Source: Cymodocea nodosa
Taxonomy: Eukaryota; Streptophyta; Magnoliopsida; Alismatales; Cymodoceaceae
DNA length: 64,000 nucleotides
Assembly: GCA_036874045.1 (NCBI GenBank)
Contig: CM072335.1
Location: 14,776,001-14,840,000 of the forward strand
Direction: 5' to 3'
Every line of letters starts with the position of its first letter. The stretch's first letter is position 1. A model generated the notes under the pieces. That model saw only the letters and a program-made list of their open reading frames with translations. It did not search any database and had not been told where the DNA came from. A program made the position numbers and the translations under genes. Positions 24,334 through 34,729 of the stretch are shown here, piece by piece.

Positions 24334-24854
24334 ATAGGGTCGACGACGGAACGAACAACGAAACTTTACGACAGCTTTTTCGTACACGTTCACTTGCATC
24401 ACATACACAAGTGCTCTCTGAACCGTGCAATAAGGTCACCCATAACACGGCTCTCCCACTTGAGTGACCTGGGACCCAGGCCATGCCCTTGCCATGATAT
24501 TGGAAAAATGGCAGCCTTTTTTTCCCGCCCCCGCCGGAAAAGGGAGAGGTCTGGAGCCCTTGATCCAAAGGAAGGGGTGTGGAGCAGAACAGTAGCAAAC
24601 GACATTAATGATTGTTCCCAATCCATTCGTCTGTAATTTGATCGGCCCCAGTCCCTTCCCTCTCCCCATTCTCCAGTCTCCCGCACTGCTCGACGTGTGC
24701 GACTCCGTATGAGGACCTCCTTCCCTTCTGCTCTGCCCACTCTCCGTTCACACGGTTATCAAAGCAGAGGAAGGGTGGGCAGCAGGTACCACGAGCCCTC
24801 TGTCCCACACATCGGTACAGAAGCGACGTGTAGTTCACCGGTTCCACTGAATGC
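24334..24854 (-). other. nad7 intron 2, 3' part (group II)
   Basis: Runs from the insertion edge to exon 3. A 34-nt domain V is visible at 24453-24420, starting GAGCCGTGTTATGG and closing CACGGTTC. The 86 nt between it and the exon would hold domain VI. Confidence 0.8.
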
Positions 24855-26127
24855 GGAGTTAACTATCCGGAAGCTTAAAGGATTTTTCGGAGAGTTACAG
24901 GTATAACTATCTGAAAGTTAAGTCATTCAATAAGCCACATGCAGAAATACAGAACGGAAGTTTAAAGGGCTTGTCGGAGAGTTAGATAACTATCCGAGTT
25001 TTCTTTTCGAAGAGTTAGATAACTATTCGAGTTTTTCGGTAAGTTACAGACATAACTTTCCGGAACTTAAGTCATTTTATTACGCACGTGTAAAATGGAG
25101 AAGCTAGCAGTTGAAAGCTTTAAAGGGAAAATTGGAGAGTTAGATAACTATCCGAAATTTTCAAAGAGAGTTTCGATAAGTTACAGTTTAACTATCCGAA
25201 ACTTAAGTTATTGAAATTGCCATGTCCAAAATTCTAGACAGATGCTCAAATAGGTTTTCGGAGAGTTAGAAAGATAACTATCCGAAATTTCAAGAGAGTT
25301 TCGGTGAGTTACAACTATCCGAAACTTAAGTTATTGAATTTCCCACGTGTAGAATTCTAGAGAGTGGCTCATATAAGTTTTCGGAGAGTTAGAAAAATAA
25401 CTATCTGAAATCCTGAAGCATTTCAGTGAGTTATAGGGATAACCTTCCGAAACTTAAGTCAGCCCTTTATGCACGTGCTAAATTAAAGCAATCGGCAAGT
25501 ATATAACTGTTCAGTAAGTTACAATTATAAGTATCCGATTGGATGACAACTCACATTTAAATATTCTGGAATCCTACCTGGCAAAAAAGGTTAAGTGATC
25601 TTTCGGTGAGTTACAAAAATTCTTTAGAGAGTTACATAGCTAACTATCCGAAAGAACAGGAAAATTGGTAAGATATCTTGAAATGATTTTCTAAACGGTC
25701 ACTTGCCGTATTGGGACTTGAGGCTAATCAAGTACAGTAGAATACATCCGTTGGAGAAAAATATGATCGTTGTACATATCAGGTATATATACAAAATACC
25801 TGAAAACTTCTGTGTAGTTGGTTCTTGCTTTGACCTGAAAGCAAGTGTGTAAGTGTTGAAACACTTAGTGAAGCCCAAGTGAATCTTGGGGGTGGACTAG
25901 CCAATTTGGTGAACCACCTAAAAATTTGCTGTGTGTTTCTTGTCTTTGCTGATTTGCATTCTCTTAGTTTAGTTCATTACATTTCTGTTGAATCATTCGA
26001 TTCAACATCAAAAGAATTTTAAAACTACACACGTTCACCATTCACCCCACCTCTAGTGAGTCTATCGATCCTAACAGTTGGTATTAGAGCAAGGTTAATC
26101 CTTCATAAGATTTAACCATCTGGATTT

Positions 26128-29100
26128 ATGGCTCAATTTGCTGAGGGACAAAACATCACAGACCTCCTCTATTCAATGGTTCCAATTATAACTATTGGAA
26201 GAATAGAATGGAGTTCTTCCTTAGGAATTCAGATGTTAAACTTTGGAAGACTGTTTTTCTTGGAACTACACTTCCAACTAGTGATATTTTGAACTGGTCT
26301 GAGGAGGATGAGAAAATCATCCAATTGGATGCTAGAAGGCTGAATGCCATTTATTGTGTACTAACTGCTGATCGATATAATAAGGTATCTACATGTAAGT
26401 CTACTCATGAGGCTTGGAAAATCCTTCAAGTTACTCATGAAGGTACAAGCCAAGTTAAAGATACAAAAATTAGTATTCTTTTGAGAAAACTAGAACTGTT
26501 TAGAATGAATGATAATGAAAACATAACTGAAATGTTTTCTAGATTTACTGAAATCATTAACAGTCTGAAAGGCTTGGGAAAGGAGTTCTCTTCATGTGAA
26601 CAGGTACAGAAGATCCTGAGGAGCTTAACTATTGAGTGGAAACAGAAGTCCACATCTATTCAAGATTCCAAGGATCTCAACAATTACATAGTTGAAGAAC
26701 TATTGGGCAATCTTTTGGCTTACGAAGCTCAGATGAAGGACTGGAAAGAGCAAGAAGGAGCTGTTGTAAAGAAAGCTGAAAAGAAAAAGGAAATGGCATT
26801 TCCATCTACAAAGGAAGCTCTAAGCTTAGACGATGATGAGATTATGCTGTTGGCAAGGAACTTCAGAAAGCTTATAAAGAAAAAGAATAAGTCCAGCTCT
26901 TCTAAAAGAACAGTCCCTACATGTTTCAAATGTAAAAGGCAAGGGCACATATAGACCTTCTATCCATTTCAGACAGAAGAAGATCAAGGAGATAAGAAGA
27001 AGAGATTGAAGGACAAAAAGAAGATGGCTCTCAAAGCTACGTGGGATGATAGCTCTTCAAGCTGTTCATCAGATTCTGAAGAAGAAGCAGCAGTAAATGT
27101 TTGTTTTGCTGCACAAGAGGTATGCTCTACTTCCTCTAGTTCAAAAAATGAGCATGATGATTTAGACATAAATAGTCTTCTATCTACTGTAGATAATTTA
27201 TATGTGAAGTGTAGAGTTTTTAAGAAAGAAATTAAAAGATTAAATCATTGTTTAGAAAATTCATTTGCTGAATTAGAATCAACTATAGTTGAAAATAGAA
27301 ATCTAAAATCAAACTTAGATAAGTATAGTTGTGATAACTATGAATTAAAAGATGAAAATAAAAATCTATTAACTACTATATCATATTTGAAAGATACTAT
27401 ATGTAAATTTACTCAAGGACAAAAATGATTAAATAAAATAATAGGATCTCAACGATCAAATGGAAATAAATATGGCCTAGGGTATGCTACACCATAGGAA
27501 ATACCTTATTGTGGTGAAGTGATTCGATCTTATAGAGATGGCACCACTGTGTTTGCCATCAAACAAAGATCAGGTCATATGTGGCTGCCAAGAGGCAATA
27601 GATTTAATGTTTTAAGGACTAACTCTACTGGACCCAAGAAGATTTGGGTACCAAAAGCTTTAATTTCAGTATGATTTGTAGGGAGACAAGGAGTTTCAAG
27701 CACGTTCAACTAAATAGATTGTGGACAGTGGATGCTCAAAGCACATGACAGGTAAGAAAAGCTTTCTTGATTTAGTTAAAAACTTAAGTTCAGGATCTGT
27801 TAAGTTTGGAAATAATGAAAAGTGTAAAATAACTGCAATAGGAAATATTATATCTGAAAGTGGTATAATTGAGAATATCTTGCATGTAAATGGTTTAAAA
27901 CAAAATTTGTTAAGTGTAGGACAATTATGTGATAAAGGCTATACTGTTTCTTTTACTGCTAAAAACTGCTACATTATTGATCCTACCACAAATGAAACAA
28001 AATTTACTGGTATCAGAAATTGCTCAATATATACATTAAACTTTCCATGTGAAAATTCTGCAAGCAACTCCTGTTTGGTAGCAATTGGTGAAGACGATTG
28101 AGTGTGGCATAGAAGACTTGGTCACATCAGTATGAAGAATATCAGAAAGCTATCCACGGGTGATCTTGTTAGGGAACTGCCTAACCTCACTTTTAAGAAG
28201 GATAGAGTGTGTAATGAGTGTATGCTAGGGAAGTAGAATAGAACTGCTCTTCACAGCAAAAATGTTGTGTCCACCAAAAGGCCATTAGAACTACTACATC
28301 TAGATTTGTTTGGTACTTCTCAAGTATCAAGTCTTGGGGGTCAAAAATATACCTTTGTTATTGTTGATGATTTCTCCATATTAACTTGGGTAATATTTTT
28401 GACACATAAAAATGAAACTTGCAATGAATTCAGAAATTTCTACATTAGAGTTCAAAATCAGAAGGAACTAACAGTGAAGAAAATTAGAAGTGATCATGGA
28501 GGGGAATTTGAAAACTATGAATTTGAAAACCTCTGTAATTCTTTTGGAATTCTGCATGAATTCTCTTGTCCTAGAACTCTTGCTCAAAATGGAGTTGTGG
28601 AAAGGAAAAATAGGACACTACAAGAAAAGGCTATAACTATGCTAAATGCCACGGATCTTCCTAAATTTCTCTAGGCAGAAGCTGTAGGAACAACTTGTCA
28701 CATTTCCAACAGAACTCACATTAGATCCACATTGAATAAGACACCCTTTGAAATTTCGTTCAATAAAACTCCAAGTGTTGGCTATTTTAAGACATTTGGA
28801 TGCAAATGTTTTGTTTTAAATACAGGAAATGCTAAAAACAAGTTTGATGCTAAGTCTGAACCTGCCATACTTGTTGGTTACTCCTCGAGAAGCAAAGCTT
28901 ATAGAGTGTACTTTGCTAAAGATAGAAGAGTGGAGGAAAGTATAAATGTTCAGTTTGATGAAGATCTGTTCTAGAATTTCAAAAAGCTGAAGATTAATAA
29001 TGATAGTGAAAATGAATACTTTAAAGATGATAACTGCAAGCAGAATACCATTTCACAAGTATCAGACCAGAATCTCAACCATAGATATCAGAACTATAAC

Positions 29101-30711
29101 AGTTGGAAGTTTAGATCTGATCATCCCGAGGAACAAATTATTGGAAATATATCAAAAGGGGTACAAACTAGAAGCAAAGCACAAGATATCTGTAATTTTT
29201 GTGCATTTGTGTTAGAAATAGAGCCAAAATCAGTAGATGAAGCTTGTAAGGATACCTACTGGACAATGGCTATGTAGGAAGAATTAAATCAGTTCTAGAA
29301 AAACAATGTGTGGGAACTAATAGAAAAACCTGCAAGAAAATCCATCATTGGAACTAAATGGATTTTCAAGAACAAATTAGATGAAGAAGGTAACATTCTC
29401 AAGAATAAAGCTCGATTAGTTGCTCAAGGCTACAATCAACAAGAAGGTATTGACTATGAAGAAACTTTTTCTCCTATAGCCAGGATTGAAGCTATCAGAA
29501 TGTTGCTTGCCTTTGCAAGTAGTATGAAGATAAGATTGTTTCAAATGGATGTGAAAAGTGCATTCTTAAATGGAGAAATTCAGTAAGAAGTGTTTGTTAA
29601 ACAATCTCTTGGATTTGAAGATGAACTCAAGTTGGATCATGTCTACAAACTGAGAAAGGCTCTATATGATTTGAAATAGGCACCTAGAGCTTGGTATGAG
29701 AAATTGAAAATTTTTTTAACTAAAAACAATTTTTCTATAGGCAAAGTGGACAACACTTTGTTTATCAAAACTTTTGATGTACATATGTTGATTGTTCAGA
29801 TATATGTTGATGATATAGTCTTTGGAGCCACTTTAGAAGATCTTTGTCATGAATTTCAGAATTTGATGAAAAATAAATTCGAAATGAGCATGATGGGAGA
29901 ATTGAAGTTTTTCTTGGGATTACAGATTCATCAAATGCATAATGGTATATTTGTCAACCAAGAAAAATACTGTAAAGAGATGTTGAAGAAATTTGGTTAT
30001 GAAAACATCAAATCCGCAAATACTCCAATGAGTTCAAACATTAAAATAGAAATGGATGATTCAAGTGTTGCAGTGGATCAAAGGCAATATAGAGGTATGA
30101 TTGGATCCCTGTTATACCTTTCATCTAGCAGGCCAGATATTATGTTTAGTGTATGCTTGTGTGCTAGATTTCAAGCATCACCAAAGGAATCACATTTGAA
30201 ACCAGTCAAATGGATTTTCAGATATCTACAAGGAACAAAAGATTTCGGATTATTCTACTCAACTAACAGTAGCTTGATTTTAACAAGCTATAGTGATGCA
30301 GATTATGCAGGTAGCAGATCTGATATAAAAAGCACTAGTGGTACTTGTCAACTACTTGGATATTCTTTAATCTCATAGTTCAGTAGGAAACAAAATTGTA
30401 TATCATTATCTACTACTGAAGCTGAGTATATTGCAGTTGGATTGCGTTGTGCACAAATCCTTTGGATGCAGCAAACTCTAGCAGATTACAGACTGAAAAT
30501 TCAGAATTCAATCATATTTTGTGATAACAGTAGTGCAATCAGTCTATCTAAGAATACAGTACTTCATTCCAGAGCCAAGCATATCGAGATCAGACATCAT
30601 TTTCTAAGAGATCATGTGGAGAAAGGGAACATTTCATTTAAGTTTGTGCCAACATAAAATCAACTTGCAGATATTTTCACCAAACCTTTAATCATATTAG
30701 ACGAAATCTAG
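26128..30711 (+). pseudogene. copia B gag-pol remnant
   Basis: ATG at 26128, with a 1-bp loss soon after compared with copy F. In order: UBN2-type gag (26208-26954), a knuckle CFKCKRQGHI followed by TAG (26952-26954), an Asp/Glu/Ser-rich coiled-coil stretch (27006-27428), protease DSGCSKHM near 27724, GAG-pre-integrase (28102-28250), integrase with LHLDLFG, RSDHGGEF and VVERKN (28300-28620), reverse transcriptase with YVDD at 29803-29814, and RNase H to about 30700. Stops include TAG at 29677-29679 (CAG in copy F) and TAG for Trp near 30377. A 16-bp loss removes the last part of the RNase H end found in F. Confidence 0.9.
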
Positions 30712-31130
30712 GAATATGTTCTTTTCAAGATCTTTAAATTTTATCAAGCTCACCATATGGGAGCTTGTTTTTCTGCTAACCTACTCGTGCAGGATACAGT
30801 CTATATCAGTTTTACAGAAAATCAGTTTTGTAGTCCTCACCTTTTTATATAATGACAAAAAAGGGGGAGAAGAATTTGGAAATTCGGTCACTTACAGTAT
30901 TTCAAGCAAGTACTGAAAGAGAATTATTAAAAGGAGAAGAAAAACTTAGCACACTGATAGGGGGAGAAGTAAGCTCATAGTCAGGGGGAGGAATTCCTTC
31001 TCGTCAGTATAGTTTTGTTTAATTCATGTTTTATGTTTCTCTCTGTGACTAAATGTATAGAAATACACTAGGGAGTGAAATACATGTAAATAATTGTAAA
31101 GGTTTTTGTTATTATCAAAAACGGGGAGAT
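30712..31130 (+). other. copia B 3' region with several polypurine tracts
   Basis: Purine tracts of the GGGGGAG type stand near 30849-30866, 30958-30969 and 30982-30992, and the one next to the LTR reads CAAAAACGGGGAGAT, ending at 31130. The last would be the plus-strand primer; repeated tracts here are typical of SIRE-like copia elements. No ORF. Confidence 0.7.
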
Positions 31131-32895
31131 TGTTAGAACCCGAGTATTTTGATAATGCAAAACCTATGTGAGGTAATATATTGTATTTCACAGTTAAGTC
31201 TATTCTATATTAGATCAGAAGGCTATTAGAATAATTTCCATGCAGATGATCAGATCAAGAAGGTTCCAAATGATAATACTTTCAAGATACAGCAAAATCG
31301 GATAGTTACAGGTTCAAGTATCCGAAGAGTAAAACAGCAGCAAGACTATTGGACAGTTAGAAGGATAACTATCTGAATTTTTATAAAGCCTTCAGAGAGT
31401 TATTTAATCAGACAGTGAAGGGGATTGAATGATCGGATAATTAAGGAGTTAACTATCCAGAAGCTTAAAGGATTTTTTAGAGAGTTACATGTATAACTAT
31501 CTGAAAGTTAAGTCATTCAATAAACCACGTGTAGAAATATAGAACGGAAGTTTAAAGGGCTTGTCAGAGAGTTAGATAACTATTCGAGTTTTCTTTTCGG
31601 TGAGTTAGATAACTATTCGAGTTTTCTGGTAAGTTACAGGTATAACTTTTCGGAACTTAAGTCATTTTATTACGCACGTGCAAAATGGAGAAGCCCGCAG
31701 TTGAAAGCTTTAAAGGGGAAATTGGAGAGTTAGATAACTATCCGAAATTTTCAAAGAGAGTTTCGGTAAGTTACAGTTTAACTATCTGAAACTTAAGTTA
31801 TTGAAATTGCCTCATGCAGAATTCCAAACAGATGCTCAAATAGGTTTTCGGAGAGTTAGAAAGATAACTATCCGAAATTTCAAGAGAGTTTCGGTGAGTT
31901 ACAGTTTAACTATCCGAAACTTAAGTCATTGAATTTCCCACGTGCAGAATTCCAGAGAGTGGCTCATATAAGTTTTCGAAGAGTTAGAAAAATAAATATC
32001 CGAAATCCTGAAGCATTTTGGTGAGTTACAGGGATAACCTTCCGAAACTTAAGTCAACCCTTTATGCACGTGCTAAATTAAAGCAATTGGCAAGTATATA
32101 ACTGTTCGGTAAGTTACAGTTATAAGTATCCAATTGGATGACAGCTCACATTTAAATATTCTGGAATCCTACCTGGTAGAAAAGGTTAAGTGATCTTTTG
32201 GTGAGTTACAGAAATTCTTCGGAGAGTTACATAGCTAACTATCCGAAAGAATAGGAAAATCGGTAAGATATCTTGAAACAATTTTTTGAACGATCACTGG
32301 CCGTATTGGGACTTGAGGCTAATCAAGTATAGTAGAATACATCCATTGGAGAAAAATATGATCGTTGTACATATTAGGTATATATACAAAATACAAACAA
32401 TGGAGATACAGAGAGTTATACTCCAAATTCCATTTACACTCAAGTCTGCAAACAGTGAAGCATATTCCAAAGATCTACTGCAGAAAAAGCTTTGTGCGTA
32501 AAACTCTAATTGAAGGATTAAAGTTGTTGGTTCGTAATTTCAACCTGAAAGCTACATACAGTGTTGGTTTGAGTTTCGACCTGAAAACTCTAGAGGTTGG
32601 TTTACTGAAGTTTTTACTTGAAAACTTCTGTGTAGTTGGTTATTGCTTTGACCTGAAAGCAAGTGTGTAAGTGTTGAAACACTTAGTGAAGCCCAAGTGA
32701 ATCTTGGGGGTGGACTAGCCAATTTGGTGAACCACCTAAAAATTTGTTGTGTGTTTCTTATCTTTGCTGATTTGCATTCTCTTAGTTTCAGTTCATTACA
32801 TTTCTGTTGAATCATTCGATTCAACATCAAAAGAATTTTAAAACAACACACGTTCACCATTCACCCCTCCTCCGGTGAGCCTATCGATCCTAACA
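31131..32895 (+). repeat. copia B 3' LTR (1765 bp)
   Basis: TGTTAGAACCC ... CGATCCTAACA, followed by the target duplication GATATG (32896-32901). It has a module array at 31470-32260. A TATATATA sequence near 32379-32386 is the likely TATA region, followed by the about 223-bp segment that the 5' LTR has lost. Confidence 0.92.
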
Positions 32896-32903
32896 GATAT
32901 GAT

Positions 32904-34530
32904 TGTTGAGTATTTTTGTTTTGATGATGTGTGCTGAATGAAAATAATCATATTTGCTCAATTACTATTGCTTGTGAAAAGAAATTAAAATCATCAATTA
33001 ATACAGAAAAAGCTTACTGATATAAATACTTGTCTGTATTGGATCTGAAGTTAATAACTAGTCGTTTCGTTGCATTAATTTCTCATTTAGCTAAATGTTA
33101 AGTTAACGTGTGTTTTTATTGAAAAGCATGATATGTTTTAATGTTATATCTTCTGTATCATGAACAGTGCATGTTTAGACAACTCGTTAAGTTAGAGTTT
33201 TGTTTGTATAGAAGTCATGTGAGAACTCGTTAAGTTAGAGGCTTAAAGGTTAAAATAGGTCACGTGATAACTCGTTAAGTTAGAGGCTTAAAGGTTAAAA
33301 TAGGTCACATGATAACTCGTTAAGTTAGTGAGTAAAAGAAGAGATGAACTCGTTAAGTTAGTGTTATACACGTGGTGAAATTATAAGTTACGAATGTTGT
33401 ATTGTATCACGTGAGGTGCTCATGTTTAACTCGTTAAGTTAACATAACTAAACGCATTGAGTTGCTATATTGAACACTAAGGCAACGCGTTAGGTTAGTG
33501 TTATAAACTTAAGTTGTTATTTTTGCACGTGGTAAAATTCTTATTATAAAAACATTTGTTTATTATTGGTTCGTTGAGTTATCATAACACAACGGAGATG
33601 GTTCGTTGAGATAGCATAACACCACGAACTTAGTTTGTTGAGTTAGCTACAGTACTTGTCACGTGAAATAGCACATGGTGAACTCGTTAAGTTAGAAACG
33701 TTAAGTTATATATATATACTTGTGTTACTCGTTTAGTTAACATTAAAGTAACGACTTCTTATTACACTAATGAAAAATTTTTGGACGAGAAAGTTTATTT
33801 TCAGGAAATTTTTCAGAGATCCAAGACTGATGATTAAAGAAAATTCGAAATATAAACGTAGGTTAGAACGTGTGTGTTTCGATGAAGGAAAAAGAAAAGA
33901 CGTGGAGAAGTGGAAAACTGGTAGTGGTTAAACGTGAAGGATATGCATGAAATGAAGATATAGCATAAAAGGCATAGAATTCTCGTTGATGAATTTATCC
34001 TTGCACACAAAACGAAAAATCTTTTCAAGGATCAAACCATCCCTACACATCAAAAGAAAAATCTTTTTCAGGGATTAAAAACACCTCTTCGGGAAAAGTC
34101 TCTCAAGTGGAAGAAAGTTCAGTGAAGCATAAAAAAGTAAGATTTTCGTCATTGAAGATTTGAAGTATCAGAAGAAAGCAAATTCGGTGAAGCATGAAAA
34201 GACAAGATATTCGTCACTGAAGAATTGCTGAAGAAGAAAAAGAAGAAGAAGAAAGATCTCAAATAGGGAGAAAAGTTTTAAATTCCACAAATTAGTTTTC
34301 TCTGTTTGTAGTTATGAAATTATTTAGATGATATATGGTATCGAAATATAATTGCATCTAAAATTTCTGAGGAGAATTGAATTGTATATTGTAATTGAAA
34401 CCTTGAATAAAAATGATTTTATGAAAACAATGTCTCGACTTGTTTTTGAGTTTTAAAGTTTCAATTATATTTTAGAAAATATTAAAAATACACAATTCAC
34501 CCTCTTTTGTGTAGCCATACATTCCTACAA
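32904..34530 (+). repeat. copia C 5' LTR (1627 bp)
   Basis: Near-identical by eye to 42382-43950, with an extra copy of the AACTCGTTAAGTTAGAGGC unit near 33225-33300. It holds repeated AACTCGTTAAGTTAG motifs, dyads near 33570-33596, ACTTAAGT near 33508 and CACGTG at 33536-33541. The TATA position reads GCATAAAAGG (33964-33973), one base off the TATAAAAG seen in the 3' LTR. Confidence 0.93.
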
Positions 34531-34729
34531 GTGGTATCAGAGCTTTGTTAATAATCTTTGATATAAAATCGATACCAACTTATTTAATATCATTGCTTAT
34601 TCCACCTTCCTTGTTTTTAAACAGAAATTAATATCTAAGCATACGTTTAACTTTCTTGATTTAAGGCTGAAATTGTTTTAAAGTTTTTAGACTGTTTAAA
34701 ATCAAATAGGTTGAAAAATCTAAGGTAAA

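Larger units (their letters stand above)
22241..24854 (-). other. nuclear mitochondrial DNA insertion (NUMT) carrying part of nad7
   Basis: GC-rich compared with all neighbours. Reading on the minus strand it contains the 3' part of nad7 intron 2, exon 3 (467 bp), the whole of intron 3 (1047 bp), exon 4 (244 bp) and the 5' part of intron 4. The LTR reads GTTAAG on the left and GGAGTTAAC on the right, against GTTAAGGAGTTAAC in the intact 3' LTR. No LTR bases are lost and there is no target duplication beyond a shared G or two. Introns and genomic (unedited) codons show that it came from mitochondrial DNA, not from RNA. Confidence 0.95.
21926..26076 (+). repeat. copia B 5' LTR, interrupted by mitochondrial DNA
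   Basis: Matches the 3' LTR 31131-32895 in order, except for the 2.6-kb insertion at 22241-24854 and the loss of about 223 bp after 25799 (the part equal to 32395-32617). Without the insertion it would be about 1.54 kb. The stretch 24880-25670 is an array of dyad, ACTTAAGT and CACGTG modules. Confidence 0.9.
21926..32895 (+). mobile_element. Ty1/copia retrotransposon B (SIRE/Maximus-like)
   Basis: Complete in structure: 5' LTR 21926-26076 (with a mitochondrial insertion), primer site TGGTATTAGAGC at 26079-26090 (one C-to-T change from the usual TGGTATCAGAGC), gag-pol 26128-30711, several purine-rich tracts (30849-31130) and 3' LTR 31131-32895. LTR ends are TGTTAG...CTAACA. It is flanked by GATATG on both sides and inserted into the integrase of Athila-1. 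The coding part has many stops and is dead. Confidence 0.93.

Noticed and set aside
24287-24740. Several overlapping 80-113-codon frames
   Set aside because: They fall in nad7 intron 2 of the mitochondrial insertion and match nothing known.
22241-24854. Functional nad7 gene
   Set aside because: Only two of five exons, group II introns that the nucleus cannot splice, inserted in an LTR, no promoter or transit peptide.
24880-25670. Regularly spaced palindromic repeats that look like a CRISPR array
   Set aside because: They lie inside an LTR of a plant retrotransposon, spacing is irregular, units are imperfect and there are no cas genes.
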